Shown here one piece after another: positions 11,389-23,270 of a stretch of 64,000 nucleotides of DNA. Every line of letters begins with the position of its first letter. The stretch's first letter is position 1. This stretch comes from Moniliella sp. 'wahieum' (lineage: Eukaryota; Basidiomycota; Moniliellomycetes; Moniliellales; Moniliellaceae). A model generated the notes under the pieces. That model worked only from the letters and a program-made list of their open reading frames with translations. It did not search any database and was not told where the DNA came from. The DNA lies in the NCBI GenBank assembly GCA_003971905.1, contig RSEE01000016.1, forward strand, positions 186,001 through 250,000, read 5' to 3'. The position numbers and the translations under genes were made by a program.

Positions 11389-13651
11389 TCAAAGCAAGCC
11401 TTGAATGATAGTGAGTTGCTCCTCTGACATGCAAAATAGCGCCCGCCCTACTTTGGTTTCGGACCCGGCCTGGATGGGAGCAAACTCAACCACGTCCAAC
11501 AGCTGGCCCGCATCCTCATGGCCCAACGCCATCACCCGAGCTTCACCCACGGTACCAGGGTGGCCATCAGTGATGGCGGGCGCCGTGTACATGAACAACG
11601 TTCCTGCGCCACGTGTCCCACCTAGCGGCGCGGCAGGAGGGGAAACAAAGGCGAGAGCAACCGCTCGTGGCTCGCCATCGGTCGCACTGGCTGCCTCGTC
11701 TGCAGGCGGGCGGGAAGTAAGTGTGGTGTAGCAGAATTTAGCGTCTTTCTTGCTGGCCAACACGTAGGCTAACCCAGGCAGGTGGCCCACATGTTTCGGT
11801 TGGCCAGGTCCCATAGCGAATGCCGCCCCGTCTAGGCCTTGGGCGATGGTCAGGCACTTGGGTACTGGGTATGCGTGCTCGTCCCTCTGTGATGGAAATG
11901 AGGCACGCCCAGGAATGGTTAGGGCCAGCATTGTCTCTTCATCGCTGTAGGAGAGCGTGGGAGGGGTAGCAGGAGCAAAGTGGGTCACTTTGACCACTTG
12001 CAGAGGCCGCCCCACATTCGCATCCTCTTCTTCGAGCGGGTCGTGAAGTAACGTTGACTGCGTCGGAGGCAGACCGGGTGTAGGAATGGGCGCCTCATCC
12101 AACTCGTCCGAGGTGTACTGTCCAGTGCTTCGAGTGCGTTGAGCAAATCGGATGGGCTGAGCGTCTCAAGAACATCGTCAGACAACTTACTCTGTCGTGA
12201 CTGTGGATCGGCAAACAGCTGCGTCCACCGAGTGCCTTCCTCCTTCTTAGCAATGAAGAGAGTCAAGGCACAATACTCGCCCTGTTCTTGGCGGCGGGCC
12301 CGCTGTTCCCATTGCCATCTACTCTTCTCAACATCGATTGGAGCCCAAAGTTTATGGTTAGTATACGCCCTTGCTGCAGCTCCATAGCAAGCATTGTCTC
12401 CCAGGCTGGGCAAGACTTCCTCCTGGGGAAAGTTGGACCATCTTGGGTCCCACATCTGCAGTCGTGCTGACTGATAACGACAGATTGAGGGAGAGGTAAA
12501 ATTGACGGAAATCATCTTGTTTCAACGTTGGCGGGAGGGAGAACGCAACGGACACTGTTTCCGACGTTTGGGCCCAGGTATAGGCAGGCTGGGATGGGTG
12601 TTGGGTAGCTCGCACTGTCGTCGGTCCCGCCCCCAAACCTGTATGGGGCATTGGAGGGTAGTATGGGGCGCTGTCGAGCGTGGGGGACTTGTAGAGCTGG
12701 TATTTGCCAGCGGAGAGAAGGTACCACGAGATAGGATCATCGAGTGGACCAGGAATCTCGATGGCTTGGTAAAGTGGGTCAGTGCCGCGAAGAATCCACA
12801 GCACCTCAAAGTCTTCCCCATAGCGGGCATTGAGGTAGCGCTCGTCGGGAGAGGGCAGGCGCAAACGGACCAGAGCGATGTTGAACTCGGTAGTGCAGTC
12901 CACTGGGCCGATCCTTCCGATTCCTTACCCGGCACAAATGTTGACTGGACCAGGAATAAAGCTTGAGTCCTGCTGGAGTCGGCAAAACGGGCCGAGAGAA
13001 GGGATGCAACTTTCCCAAACCGGGAGAAAGATGGTGGAGTGGGGTACTCAGCTACAGGCGAGCTGAGCCAGCGCTCGTACCTGACCAGGGCATTGGTCTC
13101 GGCCTCATGGGCCTTCAAAAGTTTGATGGTACTATCTTCAGCACCATCGTGGACAAGCCAAGGTGGGCACCTAGGCTGGCGGCACTGGGGAGCTGCGAGG
13201 GGGTTGATAGAGATGCGGTGGATGGGGTGGGTGAGGGGGGTGAGCAGCCCTGTGTCGGGGGCAATGGATATAACCATAAGAACAACAAAGCCCTTGGCGT
13301 CAATGTAGAGCAAGTGGTCTGCCTCATCCCGGCTGGGGATGAGAAAACGGTGCAAGAGACGAGCCTGGAGCTGCTTGAGCGACATGGATGCCGCTGCCTG
13401 TTCCTCTGGGTCCAAGCGTGGGAGGGGGGATGGAAGGGGCCAGCTGGACTGAGAAATTGTGCCATAGCGCAGAACCGCAAGTGGGCGAGGAGCACGACCA
13501 GCAGCACCGTCGCCTGTTACGCGGTGGTATCTTCGTCGTTCCCAACGAGGCGGTACGTGTCAAAGGCGGGCTGGTAGCGAGAAGGGCTGCGCTCAAAGGA
13601 GAGCCCGGGCGGTGGGGGAGCGGGCGGAGAGGCAGAGTCGGCGGCAGACAT
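11389..13651 (-). CDS. NudC domain-containing protein 1 (NUDCD1-like)
   Basis: The ATG at 13651 gives MSAADSASPPAPPPPGLSFE, then SRYQPAFDTYRLV, comparable to the DPRFEGYKLS start of animal NUDCD1. LLYIDAKGFVVLM (about 13330) matches its VYYIDTLGRIMNL. A CS (p23/Hsp20-like) domain follows: PAYTWAQTSETVSVAFSLP, DDF, VNFTSPSICRY, ALTLFIAKKEEGTRWTQLF. The C-terminal half continues with LPGLAYVLASKKDAKFCYTT, which parallels the human FNALGYVQASKRDKKFF segment, and LFCMSEEQLTIIQGLL before TGA. NUDCD1 proteins act as Hsp90-linked adaptors through the CS domain and are predicted to have beta-propeller-like flanks. Several one-base frame changes interrupt the gene, one inside the CS domain near 12510. 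Confidence 0.82.
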
Positions 13652-14263
13652 GACGACGGACAGACTCGGGCGAGCGAGGCAGGTTGGGCCGAGACGGGGA
13701 TGCTGAGCGTTGCAGCAGCGAGCAGCGCGGGCGGCGGAGGACGGGGGACGGGCAGGGGATGAGCAGGGGATGGGCAGGGGATGAGAAGGGGATGGGGTGG
13801 GAGCGCCGGTGGGGCTGAGCGGAGGACGATGAAAGATGCGGCGGTTGCTGATGGATGGCGTGTGCGAGGGCGTTGGGAAAGAGGCCGGGAAGAAGGCGGG
13901 CCAGACCATCCCGCACCAGCACGCACTCAGCAGACGCCGCACCCGGCTCAAGTACTCCGCGGAGGATACTGAGTCAGTGCGGCGGCTGAGGCCGCCCTCC
14001 TTGTCCAGCCGGGCGGCCTCGGCCTGAGGAAAAGATAGTACTGTGGGTCGCTTAGTTAAGCCTTTGGCCGCGTGAGACTCACAGCTCACCACGTGAGCAA
14101 ACCCCACGTCTACCCCCGCTTGGTTTCGATCTGCTGCGTGGCGCATGCGCCAATTAAGAATTCTCATCCATTGATTTCGCGAGACCATGGCATATAGCAA
14201 GGCCCGATCCTGTCCTTCGCACTTGCGCCCCCTCTCCCAGGGCACAGAGCAAGTGGCACACAC

Positions 14264-14315
14264 GGACAGGCAGGCAGAAAGGCAGAAAGGCAGACAGGCA
14301 GACAGGCAGACAGGC
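14264..14315. repeat. 8-nt tandem repeat, GGCAGAAA/GGCAGACA
   Basis: Six or so units in a row: the first ones GGCAGAAA, the later ones GGCAGACA. Confidence 0.9.
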
Positions 14316-14502
14316 GACCACCGGGTGGACAAACTGTTTTGGGAAAAGGAGTGACGGAACAGGTGCAGAGCGGGGATGAGCATGGAGGGCGCCCAGTCGT
14401 CCCGACATGGGATGACGACGAGGCCCGGTCCATCGCGGCAAACGGTATTGGCTTGGCACACGGAAGACTATGTTCACCATTGCAATCAACAGCAGGTGAA
14501 GG

Positions 14503-14543
14503 GAGAGAAGGGGGAAAGGGGGAAAGGGGGAAAGGGGGGGGGG
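14503..14543. repeat. (GGGGGAAA)n microsatellite
   Basis: Four units ending in a pure G run. Confidence 0.85.
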
Positions 14544-14592
14544 CGGCACCATAGCAAGCCCAAAAACAGGGATATGTGAACGCGCGTTCTTT

Positions 14593-17590
14593 TTACTCCG
14601 CCGACAAACGGACGCCCATCTTGTCCCGCCACATCAAGAAGAGGTCGCGGTCCAAGTGGATGACGAATCCTCGGGCCTTCGAAGGATCTTCGCAGTCGAT
14701 GCAGTCAACTTAAACATGTGGTCCAAAGAACGCGGGTGAGTACGGCTGGACGTAGCGGTAGCAACGACCGATGGTCGAGTCAGTGCTGAACACCTTGCGT
14801 TCAAACTGCGACAACAGCTCGTACCGCCACACTGTCCGACACTGCCATCCGCGGCACCTTGGCGTCGGGATGAGTGCCCCAGGGAACGTCGGGGCATAGG
14901 GTATGGAACAGTTGGTTCAAGTTTGACGCTTGGTACACAGACTGCGCCGTGTTGATAAACGTGGCCTCATGGAGGTCGGCAGGTTCTTCCTTGATAAAGG
15001 ACCAGTACCAATGGACCAACGAGTTGCCCAAGAATAACGCCCGCCACCAATGTAGCGTGGTGTGCCTGTGGTGACAATGGGAGTCGGAGCGACGGACGCA
15101 TGGACGGTAAGCTGGTCAAGATGGGAACCAATGGGGTGAGCGAGTTCAGTCCTGTCACTGCCCGGCCCAATGGTGAGCACTGTGCTGATGGTCCGCTTGA
15201 GGTAGAAGAGCAGCGCCAGAGCGCTGCATAGTCCTCCGACTTGATCGAGTCCCGCGTTCGCGGTGATAGGCGAAGCAGAGCATAAGCAATATCGGGCCTG
15301 GTGCCATGAGCAAAACTCTTGAGCTTGTTGTACGTGTACATGTACCACTGTTGCTTGTTGATCGACAGATAGGGTTCAGTGGATGCAGCCTCCCTGTCAG
15401 GGGCCGAAAAGCCCTGCCCTCCAGTTTTTGCTACCGCTCACGGGGGTAATGGGCAGGCAACGTGGCTAGCACTGTCCCCTTCCACTCCCAAACGGGAGAG
15501 GACGTTGAATCTCGGCCGCTTGAGACAGTTCAACATACCACAATTTGGGCTTGATCTCCACCGTACCAACCCGTTTGAGAGCACCTGGGTTGCGGAGAGA
15601 GAGCACAGATTGAAGCAGGGCGCGAATTTCCTCGATATCATCCGACTTGCCAAGCACAACAATTTCATCCACGTACACAGCCACTGCCACAGACAAACTG
15701 GTGTGGTAGAACATACCAGGACTGCCCTCGATGGCACTCAGTCCCAGACGTTCAAGACTGATTCGGGCGGAGCGGGCCCACGAATTGCGCACCGTGTCAA
15801 CAGCATAGAGGGTACGCTTGAGCTCGTAAACAGGCTCCACCATGCCCTCAGGGTGCACCGCGAAACCCGGGGCTGAAGTACATATATGGACTCGTCATCA
15901 TCCATTGGTTGATTAGCCATGGGTTCAGGTAATCGAACTGGACCAACTGGCACTCGTGACTCTTGTACCGCTTCTGGCACATGGCCGCCAGCATCGTGCG
16001 CAAACTCATGAGTGTAGGCTGATGCGAAGGAGATTGCTCCTTGACGCTTAAGTGCACTTGGCTAGCACTTCGTGGCCCGGACTCATCTTAAATGTAAAGT
16101 GGCCAGTCAGGGGGGAAGTCTTTTTCCGGATACTAGCCAGACCGGGAGCAGCCCAATCAACCACCTCCCACGTTTTGAGGTTGGTAGGCGTGTCATCTCG
16201 GCCTCGATCAGGTCAAGCCAGCGTTCCGCGTTGGACCAGTGAGAGCCTGGTACGCTGTCGGGCGAGCCGGATCAGTGGAAGGTTCCCGGTCGGCCGACTT
16301 GAGTAGTGCCGCACGAGTGCTGACGGTCTGGATTTGCCAAGGGCGACGAGGGCTTCACTGTATCAACAGGAGCCTTGGGGGTGCTAGTGGGAGAAGAAAT
16401 CGGAATCGATGAAAGAATTGGGGACCTCGACGGGTGTGTGAATCGGCTCAACGACCTTAACTGGCTCGGGCGGTAGAGAAGGTACCCGATCGCTGTGAAT
16501 GTTTGCATCGTAGCGGAGGGCTCATCATATCGAACGGGGGTACAGGCGAGGGGAATGTCTCCAGCACCGGAACACTCTTGGCCACGGGAGGAGGAGGAAG
16601 TGCCTCTTCCACCTTGGTCCCGGGTCAGGAGAGACTCGAGGTCATCCTCTCTCTTAACTCTGCTCGACTGGGTACAGTGGGAGTGCGCACCGAGAGCGAA
16701 GGAAAAGGGACTCGCAGCCTTTCCTTACGATCTCCATCCACATCGTCCACATCGGTGATGAAGTCTTGCAACAAGTCATTGATGCGCGCTCAGTCTCTTT
16801 CCAAAAAAGTACTTCTTGACCAGCCGAATCAACTTCCACTGTTCGATCCGCGACGATGCTTAACAATGTCCACAAAGCGTTCGAGTAGACGGCATAATTT
16901 TCGGTAGTACGGCGAAAACTGGCGGTGCAGGTGCAAGAACTTGTGGTCCGCACCCAGCGCATACCCCCAATCCTCGATCCACTTGAGTGTGTTGCGGAAG
17001 CGGACCGGTAGGTGCTGAAAGTCTCACTAATATGAGGTCAGAGCAATGTGCACAATTGGAAAGGAAACAAATATGGGGAATGAATGAAAACGCACTTTCC
17101 GAGGTTGCACTCCTGGAGCATCTCGAGCTCGCTTATCGCTCCTTGGTCCAAGGGCTCGCCATACGCCTGGTCGAGCGCGGTGAGAAGAAGGAAGCCAGAG
17201 GCTCATGAGAGAGGTAGGTGTACTTGCTCAGTAACGGGGCGACATAGTCAGGTGATGAGGAGGCACTCGCGTGCTTCGGCATGAGTTCAGACGAAGCCAT
17301 TTGCCCGCGTAGTTCACGGTAGATGGGCTCGGAACGGAAGCCCATATTTGACGTAGTCACGACGCCATTTCCAATACCCGAGCGGATCCAGTAACAGTGG
17401 AGCAGACTGGGCAAGCTCGACGGGATGAAGAAGCGGCACGGTCATCATCAGCACCAGGACGCCAAGAGGAGGATTGACGCCAGGAGGAGGATGGAGGCCA
17501 GGAAATGCGGTGGCAGAGGTGGTGGGAGGCAAACAGAATCAACACCGCAGACGCCGCTGGCAGAAATTGCAAATCCGATGCAATTGACAA
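14593..17590 (-). mobile_element. Fossil Ty1/copia LTR retrotransposon, decayed pol with probable gag remnant
   Basis: Read on the minus strand from high to low coordinates. About 17590-16500 is the likely gag side (LDPLGYWKWRRDYVK). About 15980-15440 is copia reverse transcriptase: HPEGMVEPVYELKRTLYAV, then the active-site region VAVAVYVDEIVVLGK, where YVDE stands at the usual YVDD position. About 15340-14640 is RNase H-like (SFAHGTRPDIAYAL and downstream). The element is broken many times, on the order of ten or more, and lacks any long intact frame. I could not find matching LTRs at its ends, so the limits are approximate and the copy is probably old or truncated. Confidence 0.82.
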
Positions 17591-17757
17591 TTAATCAGGG
17601 GGTGGCCCACGGGCGGACCGGTTCAGTATGTACGGCCACTTTCGTCCTCAACAGAGATTTGAGATGCAAAGCTTGAAGCTTGAAGCACCGCCCTCCTACC
17701 TATACTTGGCATTGGCGAACGGAAAGTGTGTCATTCATACTTAGTGATATACTGCTG

Positions 17758-17850
17758 TCGATGATCGATAAGATCTGAGATCATCGATCAGGCCTCAGGG
17801 GACCGATGACCGCGGGTGACCAGAGTGACCGGTGACCGACCACACGAGCT
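17758..17850. repeat. Island of TCA + palindromic tetramer heptamers (TCGA, GGCC, CCGG)
   Basis: TCATCGA and TCAGGCC stand directly next to each other at 17781-17794. Related GATC/GACCGGTGACC words follow to 17850. Confidence 0.7.
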
Positions 17851-18655
17851 ATCTGTTTGTGCGGCAAAACGAAGAGACTGCCCGTGCCCACCGGGCACCA
17901 GTCGCACAGCCCCGCGCCCCCACAGTAGAAGTTACTGTTCGTGATCACGGGTCACAATTACGGGCATGATGCATTTGTGCGCGCGCTCTCGTCTTTCTTC
18001 CCACGGCATGAACACCGGCCTTGTGGGCAGTGGCCGATACTATTATGAGTCTCGGGCGCACCAACATCCCGTCCCACAGCAGAAGAGCCCCTATACGCAG
18101 GTGAATTTATCTCGTCAAAACAGAACCTCGCTGGTGGCATCCCCAGCTTAGCGCCCAGTCGGAGCACTGAGTTCTCGATGGTGTTGTATCGCACACCGAG
18201 CTACAGAAGAAACCAGAGAATATTTGTGCCATTCAACGAAGACAAGGAAAGGACGAGAGGCTCATCAACTGATTAGAAGATTGAAGCTACTTATTGGACT
18301 TTGAAACATTGGACTCAACCTTTTGAACTGCAAGCGTTAGAAGTTCAACACTAAGTAAGACGCGGTCCCCTGCTTCGGAGCTTCTTCTTGTGGATCCGTG
18401 AACGTACAGAACTGGTCCGCTCAAGCGCTCAAGAACTCAAGCTCCAAGCTTAAAGGTGCCCACCCACAACCCTGCAAGCAGCGCCAACCAGCTCCCCACC
18501 GCCATGTGGCCCTTGAGACCCGTGTGCAGGCGCCACATGGGCGGCAGGGGTTTGTGTTGCCGATCACATTTCCTTCAACATTTCACATTGGGTGTTCGGC
18601 TGTCAGTCACCGAGCACTGTCAAGTGACAGCATCACGCTGACATGTGACTGACTT

Positions 18656-18762
18656 CTACTTGACTTGGAAGCTTGAAGCCTCGAAGCTTGAAGCTCGAAG
18701 CTATTAGTGAAGCTAGCAAGGAAGCTAATGAAGCTTGGAGCTTGAAGCTTGACCACTGCGCC
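18656..18762. repeat. Island of TGAAGCT/GCTTGAAGC repeats
   Basis: Many imperfect copies of the heptamer TGAAGCT (reverse complement AGCTTCA) with one-base spacers. The same word recurs at 17670-17692 and as a clean tandem at 25629-25655. Confidence 0.8.
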
Positions 18763-19058
18763 CGTAGGCCGTAAGGCTGTGTAAAGGCCCAAGGCTGAAG
18801 GCCTAGTAATAAGGCGGTAAGGTAAGCGCTACAAATATAAACCCGCTTGAAGCTGCTGTTACAAACAGACCCATACACTCAGATAAGATAGAGACCGCTG
18901 CATCTCGCCCATCCCTAGTCCTCCCGGCTGAACCAATTACTCCTGGCACCTGGCGAAAAACAACTATAGTTAACAAGGCAAAACAAAATGTGGCACACGT
19001 AGACGTATAGCATTGAGCAAGTGCACAGAAACAACCAGACGCTCGAAACGCGGCACCC

Positions 19059-20726
19059 TTAGCCGTTGAGGTACTTGGGTTTGCCCCGATGGCCACCCTT
19101 GCGTGGCCTCTGGCGAAGGACCATAATGTTGCCACCCCGGTCTGTAGGGCGACGAGTACGCACCAGGGCAAGATTACCCCACCGATCCTTGGACTGGTGG
19201 TTACCCTTGGATTTACCACGGCCACCACCGTTCGGGTGGTCGCAGTGGTTCATTGCCACACCACGAACCTTAGGACGACGGCCGAGCCAGCGGGCACGAC
19301 CAGCCTTACCCAGCTTGCGGTGCTGCCAATTGGTGTTGCTCACACGGCCAATTGTTGCCGCACCATTGACCGGCACCATACGTACTTCACCACTCTGCAT
19401 CTTGATGACTGCGTGCGTGGCAGTAGGCTTGTCTGCCATAGCAAGGGCGGCTTCCTTACCACCCAAGAGCTTCTCCAGTTGCTTCTCGCGGGGCAAGAGA
19501 GCGTTCTCCTCCGCATTACCAGGCAGCAGCTCGGGACGCGGGATAGGCGTACCCTTCTCCGTCAACTCACCCATGAGCGGGCCAGGACGGGCGCCCGTTT
19601 TACGGTGCATAAAGCCCACCAGCTGACCGGATGAACCAGCAGAACGAATGAGTTTACCCTTGCCCTTGGCCGCAATGGTCACATTGTGGATCTCGGTACC
19701 GATAGGGATGAGCGAGAGAGGCAAACAGTTACCCGGGCGCAACGCCTGCATACGGAACATACCCAGGTCGAGCGGGGCCTTGGCAATCTCCTCTTCAGTG
19801 AAACGGGTGTTATCCATCTCGGGGTTGCGGAAGGTCGAGACACCGTCGCGACGGTAAGAGCGAACCGTGTCGCCAGCACGAAGACCATCGGCCGCAACGA
19901 TGTACGAACGAACCTTAGTCTCCCGGTTCTCAATCAATGCAACGTGTGACGAACGACCAGGATCGTACTCGATGGTAAGTACGTCCTGAACTCCGGGCTC
20001 CCAACGGGAAAAGTCCACGAGACGGATACGTTGCTTGTGGCCACCACCAATACCACGCGTGGCGATCCGCCCATTTTCTGAACGGCCACCCGACTTGCGC
20101 AGCGCAACTGTCAGGCCATACTCGGGCTCACCACGGAAGAGGTAAGGGTTGTACAGCAGACGGGTATGGCGAATACCGGGCGTGATAGGCTTGAAAGTCT
20201 TGAAAGCACCATCGACACGAACGTAGGGTGTTTGGATCCGGGTCTTGAGTCCCAGACGGGAGGCCAGTTGGGCCTCTTTCTTGGCTTCCTTAACTGCACG
20301 CATCATCCTCTTGCGCTCCAGACGACGCACGCGTCTAGGCACGAGGGCTCGACCTGGGAGCGGAAATTTGTGACCAAAGTTGTATGTACCAGACTCGCGA
20401 CTCGAGGGCCAAATTTTGTTGTCGGCAAGACCGACAAGAGTCTTGTGAGGCTTTCCAACACGGTGGGAACCGTCGGCCAAAACACGAGAACGCAACGGAA
20501 TGAAACACTTGAAGCGCGCCTCAACCAGAGCATGGTTGCGCATGACGGGCGGATCGGGAAGCTGGCCCCAAGGCTGGTACGCCTCGTGGATCTCAAGCCG
20601 CCCGCCATCGTCGGTGCGATCACTGACGGGAACAGGCGCAAGTGATGCAAGCCCGCGACGGGCATGGGCCACACCGGTGCTTAGGGTCGGCACGCGACCG
20701 ACAGCCGGGCGCACCAGGCAACGCAT
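19059..20726 (-). CDS. RML2: Mitochondrial large-subunit ribosomal protein uL2m, with long N-terminal extension
   Basis: One uninterrupted frame of 555 codons from the ATG at 20726. The frame stays open upstream to 21059, but MRCLVRPAVGRVPTLSTGVA followed by HARRGLASL is a typical presequence start. The uL2 core begins near residue 175: FKTFKPITPGIRH, GLTVALRKSGGRSENGRI, GGGHKQRIRLVDF, then PIGTEIHNVT, GKLIRSAGSSGQLVGF, ATIGRVSNTNW and MNHCDHPNGGGRGKSKGN. That last motif holds the conserved His of the peptidyl-transferase-side loop. It ends RKGGHRGKPKYLNG. uL2 is needed for subunit joining and peptidyl transfer. Residues 30-170 are extra compared with bacterial uL2, are basic (RRVRRLERKRMMRAVKEAKK) and have no domain I recognise. 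Confidence 0.96.
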   Translation of the reverse strand: MRCLVRPAVGRVPTLSTGVAHARRGLASLAPVPVSDRTDDGGRLEIHEAYQPWGQLPDPPVMRNHALVEARFKCFIPLRSRVLADGSHRVGKPHKTLVGLADNKIWPSSRESGTYNFGHKFPLPGRALVPRRVRRLERKRMMRAVKEAKKEAQLASRLGLKTRIQTPYVRVDGAFKTFKPITPGIRHTRLLYNPYLFRGEPEYGLTVALRKSGGRSENGRIATRGIGGGHKQRIRLVDFSRWEPGVQDVLTIEYDPGRSSHVALIENRETKVRSYIVAADGLRAGDTVRSYRRDGVSTFRNPEMDNTRFTEEEIAKAPLDLGMFRMQALRPGNCLPLSLIPIGTEIHNVTIAAKGKGKLIRSAGSSGQLVGFMHRKTGARPGPLMGELTEKGTPIPRPELLPGNAEENALLPREKQLEKLLGGKEAALAMADKPTATHAVIKMQSGEVRMVPVNGAATIGRVSNTNWQHRKLGKAGRARWLGRRPKVRGVAMNHCDHPNGGGRGKSKGNHQSKDRWGNLALVRTRRPTDRGGNIMVLRQRPRKGGHRGKPKYLNG

Positions 20727-23270
20727 AGTGAGCGGTGGGCTGCAAGGCGAAGGGGAAGCCGAGCTCACTGGGCGATCAGCCTGATGGAGCAGAATGGCCT
20801 CGGGAAGGTTGCGATACGCAGCGGAATGTGGAAGCGGAATACGACGGGTGAGCCCCCAGGCCCAGTATTTTTGAAATTGCAGCTGCCCCTTTCCTACGGC
20901 TGCCGCTCCAGCCAGAAAAGTTAATATAATGGGGACGATGATTGATGAACACCTCTGGTTCTCTGGCGATCCGCCAGCCGAGTGCCTTGACCTACATGTA
21001 TTGGCTCCCCAGTTACCCCTCAATCCTGAGCCTGAACCCGTAGGCGTCACCCTGATCATGGGTACGTCGGGAACGCTGTCCCCCTCGCTTGCCCGCTGCC
21101 TGCGCCTCTCGGCAGGGTCAGCAGAGAGGATTATATGTGTTTTTTTTTGTTTTGTGTTTGTGGGCGCACTCTGGGCACTTGCGTCGCCCTACCTATATGC
21201 GGCTGCTCTTGGGCTTTTGCATACATCCCTCTCAGCCCTTCCCTTCTCTCGGCGTTCAGCGCTGCACAGGGTTCCCCTGATTTGACACAATTCTCTACCA
21301 CCACACTTGTCAAGAGGAGAGAGCTGACAGCAAGACAGTATAGTCCTTTAGCGTTTGATCATATAAGGCTTTCTGTTTATATTTGTTACGACGTCTCATA
21401 ATGGGAAGATGCCTGCCTGTACATGACGACCTGCGCTGGTTCACTTAGGACCCTAGAGAAAGCATTGATATGTATGTGGCGAAAAGACGACCCACCGTCA
21501 CGCGTCACCACGCTTCTTTTGCTTTCATATATGGTCGTGTGTATAATACCAGACCATGTTCACGCGGTCGCTTTTCGTCTGGGTTAGATATGGATATCTC
21601 CTTACCCCAAAGATGCGCCAGTAGCTCCTGATCTTATATCGACTTGTAAGGAATCTTTGCGTCTTAATTCTGCCCTCAATGTCGTTGCACCCATGTCCAT
21701 TCTTCCCCCAGAGTGATGGCCTTTTCGTTTCGTTCTTTTTTTTTTCTCCGTCGTCCTTGAGACGCTCATTCATCCGCTTTATCCAGGCTCTCTCTCTCGC
21801 CCGACAAGGTCACAAATCCGACTATATATAATATTGTCCGTAGAAGTTCGTCAAAGTAGACCTCGAAGGTTTTCTCTATTTGTTACTAGGCCAAACGATT
21901 GGGCATGCTGTGTACTAGGCCTAGGGAGCCGGACGGGCAGAAGGATGAGGAGAAGGTGATGGATTGGAGCCATAATTGGGCTTGGGTACAGAGGCATCTA
22001 GATAGGAGGCACTAGGCACAGGGCCAGGGAGGCAGACAGGAGAAAGTGCAGGGAAAATGGACAGTGACACGCTGGGAGACACCCGCAGCGTGGAAAAGCC
22101 GATGAAACCGAGGTGAAACCTGGTTTACCGACTGGGAGCCGGAGGATCACAATCAACACATGCCGTACTTTTCCGTGGGTGTGTATATTGCGGTATGTAC
22201 CTTAATATGATGAGCCGGTGGGTTGCGGATCCTGCCCCCCGGAGGGTTCAGGGGACACGCTGTGCCCACTTTGATGTAGTACTGAAGGCTATGGACGAGA
22301 AGACACAGGCAGTGAATTGGTTATAACGTAACAAGTCCTTGTGAGGTAAAAGTGATGCGGGTCGACTCTTTTGTAAGAGGCAGCCCCAAAGATGATTACT
22401 AAGCTGATTAGTTTCTTGAATGTGCTCCCTGTATGAACCAGGAATCGAGACGATCAACGGGTACCCGCTTCTACAAACACGAGCAATTCCCGATATATGT
22501 TCAGACTGACGCGCAGACTAGTATAATACCTCCTTCTACTTATGTACCCTATGCCCCCTCCATACAATCTCTCCCATGTGCATAAATAATACCATAGGAG
22601 GACCATACCCAAAGTGTAGGTGCATAGGGGGGCTCAAGGCTCTGCAATTTTCATTCAACACGGCCATACATGCTTATCCTGCGTCGGGGAAATTCTTGAC
22701 AAAGACAGAGAGTATATAGGCTGATGAAGAGTCGATTGAATTGATATTCTCCACTCAATACCCCCAAGACTTCTCTCTCGCATTCGTGCATACTATAAAA
22801 GATTGGAATGGAACCAAGTTGATGCAGCTAGTACGACAAATGTCCTCTTATGTTTGAGCGCTACAGAGTAAATGGGTTGTCTATATACGATGATATATAC
22901 TGTACTAGGTGATCCCAGCTGCAGAGCTTCCCGTAAGTGGCTCATTCCCCCATAATTCTTCCTGCTTTACCCAGGCCTGAGCTTGAAGCTGATGAGGTCT
23001 CGCCCAACATCTCCGGTCTCACCACCGCGGTGGGTTTTCGGCACAAAACCCAAAGCACTATATGTTTAGCCAGCCTATACAATCCAAGAACGACTATTGG
23101 TAGCCTATTAGCGCACACAGAACGCAACACAGGACGGGACATTTTTCTTTTTTTGTTAAAGACCAGAGAGCAGTCAGCTGATAGTGCACTGCTTTGCACA
23201 TGAGCTACAGAGGCTAGATAATATTGCTGCCATCGGTTCCGGGCTTTTAATTGGGCTACCAGTGCCACTA
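20727..23270. other. Gene-free region between uL2m and a solo LTR
   Basis: 5' flank of uL2m, then about 2.4 kb of mostly AT-richer DNA. Its short open frames show no recognisable protein. I see no RNA gene. Confidence 0.5.

Larger units (their letters stand above)
13652..14592. other. Intergenic region with two simple tandem repeats
   Basis: 5' flank of the NUDCD1-like gene, leading to the 3' side of the copia element. Apart from the two repeats listed separately I see no gene. No LTR could be matched to the far side of the element. Confidence 0.45.
17591..19058. other. Intergenic region rich in short palindromic words
   Basis: No protein recognised. It holds AAGCTT-type and TCA-palindrome word islands (17670-17692, 17758-17850, 18656-18762) and the 3' flank of mitochondrial uL2. 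Confidence 0.5.

Noticed and set aside
14264-14315. Regular repeats resembling a CRISPR array
   Set aside because: Direct 8-nt tandem without unique spacers in a eukaryotic genome; a microsatellite.
13517-14461. Minus-strand frame of 314 codons extending upstream of the NUDCD1-like start
   Set aside because: The extension runs through the 8-nt microsatellite and has no homology. The Met at 13651 matches the family's N-terminus.
14593-17590. The copia region as host genes
   Set aside because: The reverse transcriptase signature with YVDE and the order of domains identify a retrotransposon remnant.
20929-21285. Plus-strand frame with a hydrophobic stretch, head-to-head with uL2m
   Set aside because: It overlaps the uL2m upstream region, shows no recognisable family, and its hydrophobic part comes from a T-rich run.
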